Shown one piece after another: positions 20,830-32,368 of a stretch of DNA of 64,000 nt. Location of the stretch: positions 3,100,001-3,164,000 of the forward strand of contig NZ_CP007215.2 of the NCBI RefSeq assembly GCF_000300455.3, in the 5' to 3' direction. Made by a program: the position numbers and the translations under genes. Below the pieces are notes generated by a model. The model was not told where the DNA came from. It was given only the letters and a program-made list of their open reading frames with translations, and searched no databases. The DNA is from Kosakonia sacchari SP1 (GTDB lineage Bacteria; Pseudomonadota; Gammaproteobacteria; Enterobacterales; Enterobacteriaceae). The first letter of the stretch is position 1. Every line of letters starts with the position of its first letter.

Positions 20830-21477
20830 TTACCAGACCGGTAATTCATCTTGCAGGAACGGATTGTGCAACCGCTCATTGCCCAGCGTAGACATCGGGC
20901 CATGTCCGGGAAGGAAAGTAACATCATCGCCCAGTGGCAACAATTTGCGCTTGATGGAATCAATCAATTGCCCATGGTTGCCTTTCGGGAAATCGCTGCG
21001 CCCCACGCCGCCTTTAAAAATCACGTCGCCGGAAATCAGCAAGCGGGATTGTGCGTCGAAAAACACAATGTGCCCCGGCGTATGACCGGGACAGTGCAAT
21101 ACCTGCAGCGTTATTTTCCCCACCGTTACGCTGTCGCCTTCACTTAACCAACGATCGGGCGTCAGCGGCTGACACTCCTCCAGACCAAACATCCGGCTTT
21201 GTGCCGGCAGGCCTTGCAGCCAGAACTCGTCTTCTTTTTCCGGGCCGATAATCGGCACACCATAATGCTGTGCCAGTTCGGCTGCCGCGCCAACATGATC
21301 AAGGTGACCATGTGTAAGCAGGATCTGCGTGAGGGTCATGCCAGAAGCGTCCACTTCCTGAATAATCCGTTCGGCGTCACCACCGGGATCGACCACGGCG
21401 GCAAGTTGGGTCTGCTCACACCAGATAAGCGAACAATTCTGGGAGAACGCGGTAACCGGAATAATACGATAGTTCAT
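20830..21477 (-). CDS. gloC: GloC (YcbL), type II hydroxyacylglutathione hydrolase
   Basis: A 215-aa metallo-beta-lactamase-fold thioesterase of the glyoxalase II group, which hydrolyses S-lactoylglutathione in methylglyoxal detoxification. The metal-binding motif is THGHLDH (residues 55-61), with further ligands in CPGHTPGH and LISGDVIF, and a final PGHGP. It is shorter than GloB and lacks its C-terminal helical domain, as is normal for the YcbL type. It lies 26 bp downstream of ycbK and is probably co-transcribed with it, as in E. coli. Confidence 0.93.
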   Translation of the reverse strand: MNYRIIPVTAFSQNCSLIWCEQTQLAAVVDPGGDAERIIQEVDASGMTLTQILLTHGHLDHVGAAAELAQHYGVPIIGPEKEDEFWLQGLPAQSRMFGLEECQPLTPDRWLSEGDSVTVGKITLQVLHCPGHTPGHIVFFDAQSRLLISGDVIFKGGVGRSDFPKGNHGQLIDSIKRKLLPLGDDVTFLPGHGPMSTLGNERLHNPFLQDELPVW

Positions 21478-21503
21478 ACTGCTCCTGTAGCTCAGCCTGA
21501 GTT

Positions 21504-22052
21504 TTACCAGTGCCTTACCGGCCCGGTATCAATATGCACAAAGTTGCTGCTGGGGTAGTATCCTACACCACCTGCACGCAGAGATAACGCGGCTTTGCGA
21601 ATATTACTCAGCGAAATCCCTTCAATATGGAAATCCATAGCCTGACCTTTGGTGTGATAGCTCTGTTTCGCCACACCGCGGCTGTGCGCGCGTAGTTCAT
21701 TGTTGGTATCAACAGAACGGTAACCGGAGATCAGTTGCACCGGCTTGCGTGTTCCCAGCAGCCCTTGCAAACGGAAAAGATGGTCGAACAAACGAGGATC
21801 GATGGTTTTAATTTTATTCGCGCGGTAATCACGGAAAAAATGATTAAGTTTTGCTAATTCATCCTGAATATAGCCCCTGCCATCGAAGAACTCAGCTTTA
21901 ATAGATTCACCGGTATTAAGATTGCTCAGCGTCAAAATACGCGGTCGTGGCGTGGAAAGGGTGGCAAAAGCCGGTGTTGGTAAGATGGCAGCACCGAGTG
22001 CGACCCCACCCAACGCCAGCAGTTTGCGGCGATTAGCGTCAAATTTATCCAT
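21504..22052 (-). CDS. ycbK: YcbK, Tat-exported M15-like (DUF882) protein
   Basis: A 182-aa protein with a twin-arginine signal ([24 protein letters not shown]), so it is expected to be exported folded by the Tat system to the periplasm. The mature part is a DUF882/peptidase M15-like domain: [38 protein letters not shown] carries the H/D zinc-ligand pattern of this group (SxHxxGxAxD), and a further histidine is in NFVHIDTG. A cell-wall-related role near ldtD is plausible but the substrate is not established. It is followed by gloC. Confidence 0.92.
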   Translation of the reverse strand: MDKFDANRRKLLALGGVALGAAILPTPAFATLSTPRPRILTLSNLNTGESIKAEFFDGRGYIQDELAKLNHFFRDYRANKIKTIDPRLFDHLFRLQGLLGTRKPVQLISGYRSVDTNNELRAHSRGVAKQSYHTKGQAMDFHIEGISLSNIRKAALSLRAGGVGYYPSSNFVHIDTGPVRHW

Positions 22053-22170
22053 GATAATAAATTCTACAGATAAGCAATGTTGAACAAAATTTATGCACTC
22101 TTATAGCGCACGAGAGGCACCTTACCGGGCTACAAACACCACGTCAAGGCTGCCTCATCCCAGTAAATAC

Positions 22171-22193
22171 GGGCTCTGTAGCCTCCAGAGCCC
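22171..22193 (-). terminator. Hairpin after ldtD
   Basis: An 8-bp stem GGGCTCTG/CAGAGCCC with a 7-nt loop lies about 50 bp past the ldtD stop. The T tract on the minus strand is short (GTATTTA), so it may be a weak terminator. On the plus strand ATTTTCT follows. Confidence 0.5.
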
Positions 22194-22240
22194 ATTTTCT
22201 ACCAGTTATTACGACAACACGCTGACTGAAACTGCTTCAT

Positions 22241-24043
22241 TTATCTGATTAATTGTTCAGCTTTCGATAAGATTTGTGCACCCGATCGCGCCGTCAGATC
22301 ATAATTGTAAATATCTGTGCGATACTGCGTCCGCCCGTCAGCACCGACAAAGGCAGTCAGGTAATAGAGATTGACCGGGATATCATGACGAATATTGACA
22401 TAACGCGTATCTCCCTGTTTTAGCGCATCCGAAATCCGCGTGTCGTTCCATCCCGCATCCTGCAACAGCATATTAGCGAGCTCAGAGGCTTTGTTGACGC
22501 GTACGCAGCCCGAGCTCAATGCCCGCGCCTCTTTCTGGAACAGATTGTGGTTCGGCGTGTCATGCAGATAGATAGCATCCGAGCTCGGCATATTGAACTT
22601 ATAGCGTCCCAGCGAATTCTGTGCACCGGGAGCCTGCTGGAAACGGAACGGTAAGTTCGCGGGCGTTATGGTCGCCCAGTCAACCATATACGGGTCAATC
22701 GCTTCCTTACTATTCCATCCTCGCAATACGGTGTAGCCGTGGCGCTCAAGGTAAGTCGGATCGTTCCATACCTTCGGTAGAATATCCTTACGCGCCAGCG
22801 TTGGCGGCACGTTCCACGGCGGGTTAACCACCACGTTGTTCAGCGCGCTGCTCATCATCGGCGTTTTGCGGTCCGGGCGGCCCACGATCACCCGTGAGGC
22901 CAGCACCTGGTTACCGTTGAGGTAATAAACCAGCGAATATTCAGGAATATTGACCATAATGCCGGTCGAAAGTGTACCCGGCAGCAAACGCAAGCGCTGG
23001 ATATTCAGCGCCAGCAATCCGGCACGCTGTGAAGGGCTCACGTTCAGCCAGTCACGCGTGCCCTGACCAATCACGCCATCCGCATGCAACCCTTGCCATG
23101 ACTGGAAGCGTTTGACCGCTTCCACCAGCTGTCGGTCATATGCCGCGCGCGTCTGCGACGCTTTTTTCACGTGCTGAGCTGAAGGGCTGACAGCGACGTT
23201 ATCACCAGGTAAGGCAATATTTGGTCCGCCATCCAGCATACCGGTGCGCTGCAGGATCTCACGCAGCGCCGGAATATCATTGCTCCACTGCCCCGGACGC
23301 AACGTTACCGTACTGGTGATTTGCGGCCACGGGCGCGAATCCCCCACCAGCGCCAATAGTGACTGGTGCATAGCAGCATACTGCGGGTGATGCGGTGCCA
23401 GATGATCGATAAAACCAGTCAGAGATCCATTGTCCAGCGCCAGTTGCCACTGGTTAATGACCGAAATGGCAGGCGTTGCGAGTGCATAAGGTTTGTCGCT
23501 ATAAAGCCAGCGCTGCCCCTTTGACTGAATCCCCGAAACAAAGTGCAAATAACCCAGCATCGCGTCAGACAACACGACATCGCGCGCCATGCCGGAAACA
23601 GCCGGATCGGTCAGTAATTCAACCCAGGTAGTGAATTGTGGCTGAAACCCTGCAATCGCCACTTCAGCCAGTTGCTGCTGAAACGCCTGTACCGCGTCGC
23701 GGTTATCCCACATCGGTTTCTGCCCACGCGCAGCATACAACGCAGCGAGCTGATCCATATAGACCGGCGTCCAGTTGGCAGGTAATTGTGACTGAAGTTG
23801 TGTGCGCACATCGGCAACGGAAACGCCGGACGGGAAAGATTTAACGCCGATCAACATCGCCGTCGCAGGCGACTGTTCTTGCGGCTGCGGCAGCACAGTT
23901 GGCTGCTCACCTGGCGTCGCCGAGCTATCCACAGGCACGATTTCAGGCTCATCGGCCTGCACAGTAAACAGTGGAGCGAATGCGAATGCCAGGCATAAAC
24001 TCAGCGCCGACATTCGACGACCATACGACTTCTTAAGCAACAT
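22241..24043 (-). CDS. ldtD: LdtD (YcbB), L,D-transpeptidase
   Basis: LdtD (600 aa) forms 3-3 (mDap-mDap) peptidoglycan cross-links in the periplasm and is the main L,D-transpeptidase behind beta-lactam bypass in E. coli. A signal peptide or anchor ([27 protein letters not shown]) is followed by a scaffold region with a peptidoglycan-binding fold ([25 protein letters not shown], about 305-335) and a YkuD catalytic domain. That domain carries [12 protein letters not shown] and SSGCVRV, with the nucleophilic Cys near residue 512. It is slightly shorter than the 615-aa E. coli protein, the difference lying in the low-complexity N-terminal part. It follows mukB at 184 bp, with a terminator between. 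Confidence 0.95.
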   Translation of the reverse strand: MLLKKSYGRRMSALSLCLAFAFAPLFTVQADEPEIVPVDSSATPGEQPTVLPQPQEQSPATAMLIGVKSFPSGVSVADVRTQLQSQLPANWTPVYMDQLAALYAARGQKPMWDNRDAVQAFQQQLAEVAIAGFQPQFTTWVELLTDPAVSGMARDVVLSDAMLGYLHFVSGIQSKGQRWLYSDKPYALATPAISVINQWQLALDNGSLTGFIDHLAPHHPQYAAMHQSLLALVGDSRPWPQITSTVTLRPGQWSNDIPALREILQRTGMLDGGPNIALPGDNVAVSPSAQHVKKASQTRAAYDRQLVEAVKRFQSWQGLHADGVIGQGTRDWLNVSPSQRAGLLALNIQRLRLLPGTLSTGIMVNIPEYSLVYYLNGNQVLASRVIVGRPDRKTPMMSSALNNVVVNPPWNVPPTLARKDILPKVWNDPTYLERHGYTVLRGWNSKEAIDPYMVDWATITPANLPFRFQQAPGAQNSLGRYKFNMPSSDAIYLHDTPNHNLFQKEARALSSGCVRVNKASELANMLLQDAGWNDTRISDALKQGDTRYVNIRHDIPVNLYYLTAFVGADGRTQYRTDIYNYDLTARSGAQILSKAEQLIR

Positions 24044-24185
24044 CCCTTGCCCCCTGTTTCTCTTACATTGCTCGTGACGAATTCGTCACCTTTCTCTCAG
24101 TATATAAAGACAAAAAAGCATTTGCCTTACCTAATGTAAAGAAGTTTAAAGATTAAACGCGGGCTGGCAATAGCTTTCCGCAAAC

Positions 24186-24213
24186 AAAAAGGGCGACATT
24201 GCTGTCGCCCTTT
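24186..24213 (-). terminator. Rho-independent terminator of the mukFEB operon
   Basis: AAAGGGCGACA and TGTCGCCCTTT pair around a short loop. On the minus strand a TTTTTG tract follows. It begins 15 bp past the mukB stop. Confidence 0.88.
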
Positions 24214-24227
24214 CGCATGAGGCTGAT

Positions 24228-27200
24228 TTACGATGCATCCGCCGTGCCGGGAAGCGTTTCCGGCAGTTGCGCGGCAAAACCACGCAGACCGACAACATGC
24301 ACATGCTCATGATTTTGCACGACTTTACGAACCAGCTTGTAGGTGGTGCCTTTTTCCGGGCTGATATTTTCCGGTGCCGCGATAATGAGCTGCATTTCCA
24401 GACGTTCGCACAGCTCAAACAGCGTAGCGATAGAGCGGGCGTCCAGACGCGCAGCTTCATCAAGGAACAGCAAGCGGCATGGGGAGATATCCTTGCCGCG
24501 CAGGCGACGCGCTTCATCTTCCCAACTTTGTACCACCATCACCAGAATCGACATCCCGGTACCAATCGCTTCACCGGTCGATAGCGCACCGGATTCCGCA
24601 CGCAGCCAGCCATCGGAGCCACGGTTAACTTCCACTTCCATCTCAAGATAGTTACGGTAGTCCAGCAACTCTTCGCCGATGGTTTGCGGCGTGCGCTGCC
24701 CCATATCGATTTGCGGGTTCAGACGCTGATACAGTTTTGCCAGCGCCTCCGAGAAAGTCAGGCGGCTGCTGTTAAACAGATCCTGATGCTGCTCGTGCTG
24801 TTCAGAAAGCACCGTCAACAATGTGGCATGGGTTTCCCGCACATTCACATTCAGGCGCACGCTGTTCACCTGGCCGAAAGAGACGCTTTGCAGCCCCTGG
24901 TTCAGCATACGGATACGGTTCTGCTCGCGCTGAATGGTTTTGCGAATAATATTCGCCACACTGCGCGAGCTGATCGCCAGCTTCTGTTCACGGGACGTCA
25001 ACTCTTCCGTCAGGCGGCTAAGCTCGATCTCCATCTGTTCGATGGCTTCAACCGGATCATCGGTACGAATAATATCCTGGCGGATACGCTCACGCAGATG
25101 CTGGTACACCGCGACAAAGAACTGGATTTTGCGCTCAGGGCGTTTCGGATCTTCCGAGAGACGCAGCACATCGCGTAAATGTTCGTTATCCGCAACTGCC
25201 GGACGCAGAGCACCGAGCGCCTTATCCGACATCGAGCGTAATTCATCGGCAGAAAGGTAGGCCAGCTCGCGGCGGTGCAGACGGCGTTCAACACCGCTGT
25301 CTTTCACCATGCGCATCACCGCGCACCATCCTGCTTTCGCGGTAACCACCTGTTCACGCATTTCATGGTAATCGCGTTCCAGACGGCGCAATTTACGCGT
25401 CAGGTTATCCATCTCCGCTTCGCAGAAGGTGATGGCTTTTTCCAGCTGGTTACGGCGTGCGCGGTTGCCGGAGAGCTGCGCATGCAGCTCGTCACGACGG
25501 ATACGCGCCCGCTCTTCTGCGCCGCTGTCGGCGCGAACGCCAATATCCTGCAGCTCTTTTTGCAGATCGTTGAGCAACTCTTTTTTGGTATCGAACGAAC
25601 TCTTCAGCGAAGCCAGTACCTGGTTGTACTGGCTGTATTGCGCGGCATGGCTACGCATCGCTTCACGCGCTTTGGTGCGTTCCGCTTCTGCCTGTTCCAG
25701 GCGCTGGCGCAGTTTTTCGTTGAGATCGTTATTACCGTTAAACATTTCAGCGGCATCGGAGTAGCTGAAGTGCGCACGGCGCTGTACCACTTCCGCCAGG
25801 GCGAAAGCTTGTTGGCGGGCATCACGCTGTACCTGCTGCGAGGTGGCGTAATCCGCTTTTAACTGTTCAAACTGCTCCGGATCGCTTTGCAGTACGGAAA
25901 CAACCGGTTCAAGTTTCGCCAGTTGGTTGCCAAACTGTTGGATAAACCGCGCCGCTTCCTGCGCTTCATCCAGACGCTCCTGAATTTCATCCACGCGATC
26001 GGCAAGGGTATCGTCAGCCAGCAAATTGATGCGCGGCAGCAAGCGGTTAAGCTGGGCAACGCCCTCTTTCGCCTGTTCAAACTGCACGCGGTTTTGCTGG
26101 TTGTCATTTTCATGGTTGCTGATTGCGCGCTCCAGCTCGCCACGGCGGCTGCTGAGCGTGCGAATTTCCGCTTCCGGATCGTCCTCAAATGCCACCGCCA
26201 GGTGGCTACCGATAAAGCGGCTGAATGCCTGATGCAGGCGCTGCGTTTTCTGCACATCAAAAGAGAGCGTGGCAAAACGCTCCGCCAGCGCTTCACGCTC
26301 TGCATGCAGGCTTTCGATACGGCTTTCACGCGCCGCGCGGCCAAACAGCGGCAGCGTCGGGAAGCGTGAATAACGCCACTGGCGATCGGCGATTTTCACC
26401 ACAACCGCTTTTTCCAGCTCATCAACACTAAACACGCTGTCATCGAAGGATTGCGGGTCCCCTTCGATCAGATAGAGATCTTCCGGGCAGTCTTCCAGAC
26501 CTTCCAGCATTTCGGCGACCTGCGACAGATCCGGCACCACAATCGCATGACGCGATGGCCCGTATAGCGCGGAGTAATACGGCGCATCGTCAATGCTGAC
26601 ATCGTCATAGATTTCCGACAGCAGTACACCGCCAAAACGCTCCGCCAGCGCACTGAGACGGCCATCTTCGGCACCGCCAGGCTGGCTTAAACGTTCGATT
26701 TCATCATCGACAGCACGTTTACGCGCGCCCACTTCATCGCGCTCAACGATGGCTTCACGCTCACGCTCAAGCAGTTGTTGCAGATACTCTGTCACGTCCT
26801 GCCCGGACTCGAACTGCTCACCGCTTTGCTCACACAGTTGCGTCAGATTGCTCTGCGCCGCCAGCCATACCGGCGCACGTTTGGTCAGCGATTGAATACG
26901 AGACTGTAACTGTTCCAGTTCCTGACGCATCGCCATGCGCTGCTCACCAGCGGCGGAAACGTTGTCAGAGAGGGCGGCGATTTGCGCTTCCAGTTCCTGG
27001 TGCAGCGTTTCAAGATCTTCTGCGTCATACTGTTTGCCCTGACGCTTGCAGAACTCAGCCAGCAAACGCTCGGCATCCTGCTGCTCACGCAGACGCTGTT
27101 CCAGTTCATTCAGGCGCATACGCAGCGGCTGCACCTGCTCGGCCAGATGGCGTTGATTAACGCCATCACGCAGCAGCTCGCGCGCCACATCCCAGGCTTC

Positions 27201-28676
27201 GTTACGCGCCAGTGGGCCATTGATCGCAGCTACTAATTGGTACGCCTGCTCAAACTGACTATGCGCGGTTTGCGCCACGCTTAATTTCTGATCCAGCGAC
27301 AGCAGTTTTTCCGTCGCTTCCTGCTCTTTCGCCTGGAAAGTTTCCAGCCATTCGTCGGCGCTTTCCGGCGTCAAATCCGGCAGCTGACACAGCTCTTTCG
27401 CGCGCTGCAACGCCTGCAATGCCTGGTTGTACTGAATGGCGCGAGTTTGCTGGACATCCAGCGCTTGCTGGTAATCGGCAAGCTGGCTTTTCAGTTCATC
27501 TACTTCAAGCTCGGCGGCTTCGGCGCGGGCCTCGTTCTCTTCCTGACGCTCGGCGGCTTCGGCAACCACTTCATGCTGCTCTTCAAGACGAACTTGCAGT
27601 TCGTCGAGATCCGCTTCGTAGCGCTCGATTTTTTCCTGCTGGCGCAGCGCGGTTTGCACCAGATTCAGGTGATCGCTGGCAGCCTGGTAGTCGGCCTCCA
27701 GGTCCCCTTCCGCACCGCTATGTTCGGAGAGTTCGCGCGCCATATCGACATGCTTATATTGCTCTGCCGCCAGTTGCTGGCGCGAGGTAAACAGATCGCG
27801 ACGAAACTCGAGCGCTTTGTCCAGATGCACCCGCCGTTCGTTGGCGTGGCGCATATAGTCTGCCGCCACATAATTGGTGGCTTCGCTGATAAGATGCTTA
27901 AACAGGTCGCGATCCGACTGAGTCACGCGAATCGCTTCCAGCGTCATGCGGTTTTCACGCAGTGCCGCTTCCATATCCTGGAACGCTTTGCGCACGCCGC
28001 TGTTTTCCGGCAGCAAATAGTCGCGCAGCGAACGCGTAATGGCGCTGGAGATCCCGCCGTACAGCGAGGCTTCAATGAGGCGATAGAACTTGCTGCGATC
28101 GGAGGCCGAACGCAAACGACGCGCGACAATCCCTAAGTCAAACATTAGCGCGTGGTAATCGGTGATGGAGTTGAACTGCTTGAACTGCACCCCTTCCATC
28201 GTATCCAGCTTGTCTTTCACTTCTTGCAGTGAAAGTACGCGCGCCTGCCGCTCATTCAGCGTTTCCGTCAGCAGCTGCGTCGGCAGCATCGAGGTCGGCA
28301 AGCCCTGAATAGCAAACGGTTTGATATCCACTTTGCGATCGCGACCCGCGACCTGTTGCAAACGCACCCCCACCAGCACGCGCTGATGGCGCGAGTTGAT
28401 GACATCCAGCACCGAATAACAGACACCGGCTTTCAACTTACCGTGCAGGCCTTTATCACGAGACCCTGAGGTCGCGCCCGCTTCGGTGGTGTTACGGAAG
28501 TGCAGCAGCGTCAAATCCGGGATCAATGCCGTAACAAAAGCGGCCATTGTGGTCGATTTGCCGGCACCGTTGCCCCCGGAGAGCGTCGTCACCAGCTCAT
28601 CAAGGTCAAACGTACGGGCAAAAAAGCCGTTCCAGTTAATCAGCGTCAGCGAACGAAATTTACCGCGATCAATCAT
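24228..28676 (-). CDS. mukB: MukB, SMC-like chromosome condensin subunit
   Basis: MukB (1482 aa) is the SMC-like core of the MukBEF condensin, which compacts and helps segregate the chromosome. The N-terminal ATPase head has Walker A GGNGAGKS (residues 34-41). Long coiled-coil arms follow (about 240-665 and 795-1215) around a hinge that reads [18 protein letters not shown] and [15 protein letters not shown]. The C-terminal head has the signature [24 protein letters not shown] and Walker [13 protein letters not shown]. In E. coli the hinge also binds topoisomerase IV. The start codon overlaps the mukE stop by one base (TAATG), which suggests coupled translation. It is the last gene of cmoM-mukF-mukE-mukB. 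Confidence 0.98.
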   Translation of the reverse strand: MIDRGKFRSLTLINWNGFFARTFDLDELVTTLSGGNGAGKSTTMAAFVTALIPDLTLLHFRNTTEAGATSGSRDKGLHGKLKAGVCYSVLDVINSRHQRVLVGVRLQQVAGRDRKVDIKPFAIQGLPTSMLPTQLLTETLNERQARVLSLQEVKDKLDTMEGVQFKQFNSITDYHALMFDLGIVARRLRSASDRSKFYRLIEASLYGGISSAITRSLRDYLLPENSGVRKAFQDMEAALRENRMTLEAIRVTQSDRDLFKHLISEATNYVAADYMRHANERRVHLDKALEFRRDLFTSRQQLAAEQYKHVDMARELSEHSGAEGDLEADYQAASDHLNLVQTALRQQEKIERYEADLDELQVRLEEQHEVVAEAAERQEENEARAEAAELEVDELKSQLADYQQALDVQQTRAIQYNQALQALQRAKELCQLPDLTPESADEWLETFQAKEQEATEKLLSLDQKLSVAQTAHSQFEQAYQLVAAINGPLARNEAWDVARELLRDGVNQRHLAEQVQPLRMRLNELEQRLREQQDAERLLAEFCKRQGKQYDAEDLETLHQELEAQIAALSDNVSAAGEQRMAMRQELEQLQSRIQSLTKRAPVWLAAQSNLTQLCEQSGEQFESGQDVTEYLQQLLEREREAIVERDEVGARKRAVDDEIERLSQPGGAEDGRLSALAERFGGVLLSEIYDDVSIDDAPYYSALYGPSRHAIVVPDLSQVAEMLEGLEDCPEDLYLIEGDPQSFDDSVFSVDELEKAVVVKIADRQWRYSRFPTLPLFGRAARESRIESLHAEREALAERFATLSFDVQKTQRLHQAFSRFIGSHLAVAFEDDPEAEIRTLSSRRGELERAISNHENDNQQNRVQFEQAKEGVAQLNRLLPRINLLADDTLADRVDEIQERLDEAQEAARFIQQFGNQLAKLEPVVSVLQSDPEQFEQLKADYATSQQVQRDARQQAFALAEVVQRRAHFSYSDAAEMFNGNNDLNEKLRQRLEQAEAERTKAREAMRSHAAQYSQYNQVLASLKSSFDTKKELLNDLQKELQDIGVRADSGAEERARIRRDELHAQLSGNRARRNQLEKAITFCEAEMDNLTRKLRRLERDYHEMREQVVTAKAGWCAVMRMVKDSGVERRLHRRELAYLSADELRSMSDKALGALRPAVADNEHLRDVLRLSEDPKRPERKIQFFVAVYQHLRERIRQDIIRTDDPVEAIEQMEIELSRLTEELTSREQKLAISSRSVANIIRKTIQREQNRIRMLNQGLQSVSFGQVNSVRLNVNVRETHATLLTVLSEQHEQHQDLFNSSRLTFSEALAKLYQRLNPQIDMGQRTPQTIGEELLDYRNYLEMEVEVNRGSDGWLRAESGALSTGEAIGTGMSILVMVVQSWEDEARRLRGKDISPCRLLFLDEAARLDARSIATLFELCERLEMQLIIAAPENISPEKGTTYKLVRKVVQNHEHVHVVGLRGFAAQLPETLPGTADAS

Positions 28677-29380
28677 TACTCTTCCTCCGAGCTATCCGGC
28701 TGATTATCTTCAGGCTCATCATTGAGCTGCAGATGGTTTTCGACAGGCATCGCTTCACCGTCGCGGATCATGCGCAGCTGCGCTTCACGCGCATCATCGC
28801 CCGAACGCACATCGGCGCCAAAGCGGAATACGGATTCAGTGATACGAAACTTGCTGCTGTCGTTACCCATAAACCAGATCATGCCGAGACGGCGCAGGCG
28901 GTTCAGCGAGGAGCGCACCTTTTCCTGCAGTTTTTGTCGGTCAAGATCGGAACCGGTAGAACGGTTATTTACCAGCTTCAGCAACTTCGCTTCATCCGCC
29001 AGCGACATCAGCTCGTCGTACAGTTCTTGTTGGGTGAAGATCCCTTCATTCGCCAGACGTTCCGGGCTGAGGTAGAGATAGCAAAGAATTTTGCCCACCA
29101 TCATATCCAGCTCGGAGAGCACCGAACGCGGGATAAGCGTGGTGGAGCGCGGACGCAGATAGAAAAACCCCTCCGGTGCGCGGATCAGCTCAACGTTATA
29201 GCGCGCGTAAAACTCTTCCAGATACTCCTGGAAATCCATTAAAAATGCGTGATTGTCCAGCTCGTCGAGGCCGATATGTCGCCCTGAGCGCAATGCGCTG
29301 TCCAGTGCCGGAAACAGAGAGTTAGCCAACGCCTGTGCCAGTTTAACCGGCATCACTTGTTCAATATTTGTCGATGACAT
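28676..29380 (-). CDS. mukE: MukE, condensin subunit
   Basis: MukE (234 aa) is a winged-helix (KITE-type) subunit that with MukF bridges the MukB heads. It is recognised by [47 protein letters not shown] and an acidic tail ([15 protein letters not shown]). The frame opens nine codons earlier, but I chose the ATG at 29378-29380 because it gives the known start and length. It overlaps the end of mukF by 20 bp and ends at the mukB start codon. Confidence 0.97.
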   Translation of the reverse strand: MSSTNIEQVMPVKLAQALANSLFPALDSALRSGRHIGLDELDNHAFLMDFQEYLEEFYARYNVELIRAPEGFFYLRPRSTTLIPRSVLSELDMMVGKILCYLYLSPERLANEGIFTQQELYDELMSLADEAKLLKLVNNRSTGSDLDRQKLQEKVRSSLNRLRRLGMIWFMGNDSSKFRITESVFRFGADVRSGDDAREAQLRMIRDGEAMPVENHLQLNDEPEDNQPDSSEEE

Positions 29381-30683
29381 GCGCCTGTACCTTGGCTCCG
29401 TAATCATTAATCGGCTGCCACTTCGGCGGCAGTCCGGTGAAATCTGCTTGCGCTACGCCAAGACGTACCGCCTGATCAACCACGATGCGCGCAATGTCGA
29501 AATGACGAACGCGCGGATATTGCGCCAGATACTCGCGCGCCACCAGGCCGAGATCCAGCGGTACACCTTTGGTCTTATATATTGCCAGTTGCTGCTCAAT
29601 AAGCGCCGCCAGTTGCTCGCGGATTTCGTTAAATTCTTCGTACTCCAGATCCGGCGGCAACTCACCTGTGACTTCTTCATCACGCAGCGCCATCTCTTCA
29701 TCACGCATGTCCAGCAGCCTGTCGGCGCTGGCGTAGGTTAACGCCCACGGCGCATCGAAATAGGATTGTACCGACTGACGCAAACGCTGAGCAAAGACGC
29801 GGTTCTTATCCATATCGATAGCGGTACGGATAAATTTGTGTACGTGGCGATCGTAACCAATCCACAGATCGATGGCCTGCTGACCCCAGCTCACAATACG
29901 ATCCAGCTTACTTTGCAGGTTGAAGACCAGTTGATCGAGGAATTCAAGATCATCGCGCCCAAGGGTCGCATCCTGAATGCTCAACAGGTTAGTCTGCAAC
30001 TTATCCCCGGCGGCATCGAGCGTATCCTGCAGTTCGCGTAACGTACCGGAGGTTTCAGACAGCAGCAATTCACAACTGGAGATGGCCGCACGCCAGTCTT
30101 TATTCAGCAGTTGTGCAATATCATCTTTGACTTGTTGCTGCTGTTCATCCATTAGGCGTTGAGTCAGATCGATGCTGTCAAAAATCTCCGCGACCGAGTA
30201 TTTCAGCGGCGCATAAACATTGCGATGCCAGTGAAATTCGTCTCCGCCTTCCTGTGCCGCGTCTGCGGCGCGTTTTAACTCGCTGGCCACAATGGAAAGC
30301 TGCATAGAAAGACGCAGCGTGGAGAACTCGCGCTGGCGAATGTAGTAGTCAGTAATGCCAATGCCCAGCGGCGTCAGACGGTAGATGGCATTGCCCTCCA
30401 CCAGCTCACTGGTAAAGCGATTTAACAAACGCTGGCGCACCAGGTCGTTAATGGCGTTATTGGCACGCTGGGCAATGGTTTCACTGGTTTGCTCAAACGC
30501 ATCACTCACATGACGAAAGGCGTCTACCAGTTCACCTTCGTTCATTTCCCCATCCAGACGCTCGCCATTGAGCGTGGCGATGGCCAGCAAAAAAGAGAGC
30601 CTGTCGACCGGCAGCGAGATGGAGAAATCATTTTTCCTGGCCCAGGCAACCAGTTCGGGGACTGTCTGGGAAAATTCACTCAT
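29361..30683 (-). CDS. mukF: MukF, condensin kleisin subunit
   Basis: MukF (440 aa) is the kleisin of MukBEF. The N-terminal winged-helix dimerisation domain begins [30 protein letters not shown] helical middle region ([25 protein letters not shown]) follows, then an acidic linker ([32 protein letters not shown]) that contacts the MukB head and MukE. The start at 30681-30683 was preferred over an ATG five codons upstream because it matches the known 440-aa form. It overlaps cmoM by 8 bp and mukE by 20 bp. Confidence 0.97.
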   Translation of the reverse strand: MSEFSQTVPELVAWARKNDFSISLPVDRLSFLLAIATLNGERLDGEMNEGELVDAFRHVSDAFEQTSETIAQRANNAINDLVRQRLLNRFTSELVEGNAIYRLTPLGIGITDYYIRQREFSTLRLSMQLSIVASELKRAADAAQEGGDEFHWHRNVYAPLKYSVAEIFDSIDLTQRLMDEQQQQVKDDIAQLLNKDWRAAISSCELLLSETSGTLRELQDTLDAAGDKLQTNLLSIQDATLGRDDLEFLDQLVFNLQSKLDRIVSWGQQAIDLWIGYDRHVHKFIRTAIDMDKNRVFAQRLRQSVQSYFDAPWALTYASADRLLDMRDEEMALRDEEVTGELPPDLEYEEFNEIREQLAALIEQQLAIYKTKGVPLDLGLVAREYLAQYPRVRHFDIARIVVDQAVRLGVAQADFTGLPPKWQPINDYGAKVQAHVIDKY

Positions 30684-31470
30684 CGTTTGTCCTTTCATCG
30701 ATTTGCGGCTTAAGCGCGGTCACGTGAATATAGCGGCCAAGGCTAATATAGGGTTCCTGGCGGCAATAGCGTGTTTCCAGTTCGAGTAGCGCGTCAAAGC
30801 AGTCATGCTGCTGATGTTTTTCGCGCAGATAATCGTGAAACACGCGCACACCCGTTTTGCCCGTTACCTGCCAGCCAATCTGTTCGAGCCAGCCATAAAC
30901 ATCCGCAGGAGCACGCGGAAAATCCGGGGAAAGGGTACGTTTTTTGCGCTTCGGCATACCGACTTTCACATAGTCAAAATTTCCTGCCACCATATTGTGC
31001 ATCAGCAAGCCGTCGGCATTGTAAAACATTAATGACAACGCACCGCCGGGGCGCAGCACTGACCACAATATTTGCAGTACAGGAACCGGTTCTGCGACCC
31101 ACTCCAGCACAGCATGGAACAATATCAGATCAACCGGCGATTCCAAATGCTGAGCAACGTCCTGAACGGCGCATTGTATAAAATGCATGTTACCGCTCAC
31201 ACCTTTCTCTTCGGCCGCCGCCTGAGCACGCGCGATCATCGCTTTCGACACATCACAGAGCGTGACATGATGGCCTAGCTGCGCCATGCGAATCGCCGTC
31301 TGGCCTTCCCCGCCACCAGCATCCAGCACGCGCAATGGCTCGTTGCCCATCCGGGTCAACAGGGCATCAAGATCCTGCCACAGAATCGCCTGACGCAGTT
31401 GACCTTTCGTCGTGCCGTAGATGTTGCGCGAGAACTTCTCGGCAATATCGTCGAAATTGCGATCCTTCAT
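30676..31470 (-). CDS. cmoM: CmoM (SmtA), tRNA 5-carboxymethoxyuridine methyltransferase
   Basis: A 264-aa SAM-dependent methyltransferase that converts cmo5U34 to its methyl ester mcmo5U34 in certain tRNAs, the last step of the CmoAB route. Motif I is [28 protein letters not shown], and [36 protein letters not shown] covers motifs II-IV. It is the first gene of the cmoM-mukFEB unit and overlaps mukF by 8 bp, as in E. coli where it was first called smtA. Its promoter lies in the 118-bp gap shared with the divergent elyC. Confidence 0.94.
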   Translation of the reverse strand: MKDRNFDDIAEKFSRNIYGTTKGQLRQAILWQDLDALLTRMGNEPLRVLDAGGGEGQTAIRMAQLGHHVTLCDVSKAMIARAQAAAEEKGVSGNMHFIQCAVQDVAQHLESPVDLILFHAVLEWVAEPVPVLQILWSVLRPGGALSLMFYNADGLLMHNMVAGNFDYVKVGMPKRKKRTLSPDFPRAPADVYGWLEQIGWQVTGKTGVRVFHDYLREKHQQHDCFDALLELETRYCRQEPYISLGRYIHVTALKPQIDERTNDE

Positions 31471-31588
31471 GGGTGCTCCACGCTCCTGGCAAAACCGCTA
31501 TTTTGTCACAGCCGTGCCGATAATGAACCCATCTGGTGTAAGATCGGCGCAAAAGGCCTGCTATATGGTCAAAAAGGAGACGGAGACG

Positions 31589-32368
31589 GTGCTTTTTACC
31601 CTTAAAAAATACATCGGCGGCCTGATGCTGCCTCTGCCTTTTTTGCTTTTGCTGATCGGGCTGGGCATTGCTCTGATCTGGTTTAGCCGCTGGCAGAAAA
31701 CCGGCAAAGTTCTTATCAGCGTCGGATGGCTGGTTTTATTGCTGTCGAGCATGCAGCCCGTAGCCGATCGCTTTTTACAACCGATCGAAGACACCTACCC
31801 CACCTGGCGCGGTACTCAACAGGTAAAATACATTGTGATTCTCGGCGGCGGTTATACCTGGAACGACGCGTGGGCGCCGAGTTCAAACCTGATTAATAAC
31901 AGCCTGCCGCGCCTGACGGAGGGCATTCGTCTGTGGCAGGCCAACCCCGGTTCGAAAATCATTTTTACCGGTGCGGCGGCGCAAACCAACCCGGTCAGCA
32001 CGGCGGAAGCGGGTGCGCGTGTCGCTGAAAGCCTGGGCGTACCGCGTAGCGCCATCATGACGCTGGATCAACCGAAAGATACCGAGCGGGAAGCGCTTGC
32101 GGTTAAACAGGCGATTGGTGATGCGCCTTTCCTGCTGGTGACCTCGGCGTCTCATCTGCCACGCGCCATGATTTTCTTCCAGCATGCTGGCCTGCATCCA
32201 TTGCCCGCGCCGGCAAACCAGCTGGCAATTGCCTCTCCGCTTAATCCGTGGGAACGCATTATCCCCTCCCCGGTGTGGCTGATGCACAGCGACCGGGTGG
32301 GTTATGAAACGTTAGGGCGTCTCTGGCAGTGGTTGAAAGGCAGTTCAGACCAGCCAGGGGAGCAGTGA
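31589..32368 (+). CDS. elyC: ElyC (YcbC), envelope biogenesis factor, DUF218
   Basis: ElyC (259 aa) is an inner-membrane protein with two N-terminal hydrophobic segments (LMLPLPFLLLLIGLGIALIWFS and VLISVGWLVLLLSSMQPVA) followed by a periplasmic DUF218 domain (YIVILGGGYTWN, TGAAAQTNPVSTAEAGARVAESLGVP, LLVTSASHLPRAMIFFQ). In E. coli it is needed for peptidoglycan assembly at low temperature and affects the undecaprenyl-phosphate carrier pathway. I chose the GTG at 31589, which gives the known 259-aa protein and follows AAGGAG by ten bases. An in-frame ATG at 31565 is the alternative start. Its 3' end overlaps the convergent ycbJ by 24 bp. Confidence 0.92.
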   Translation: MLFTLKKYIGGLMLPLPFLLLLIGLGIALIWFSRWQKTGKVLISVGWLVLLLSSMQPVADRFLQPIEDTYPTWRGTQQVKYIVILGGGYTWNDAWAPSSNLINNSLPRLTEGIRLWQANPGSKIIFTGAAAQTNPVSTAEAGARVAESLGVPRSAIMTLDQPKDTEREALAVKQAIGDAPFLLVTSASHLPRAMIFFQHAGLHPLPAPANQLAIASPLNPWERIIPSPVWLMHSDRVGYETLGRLWQWLKGSSDQPGEQ

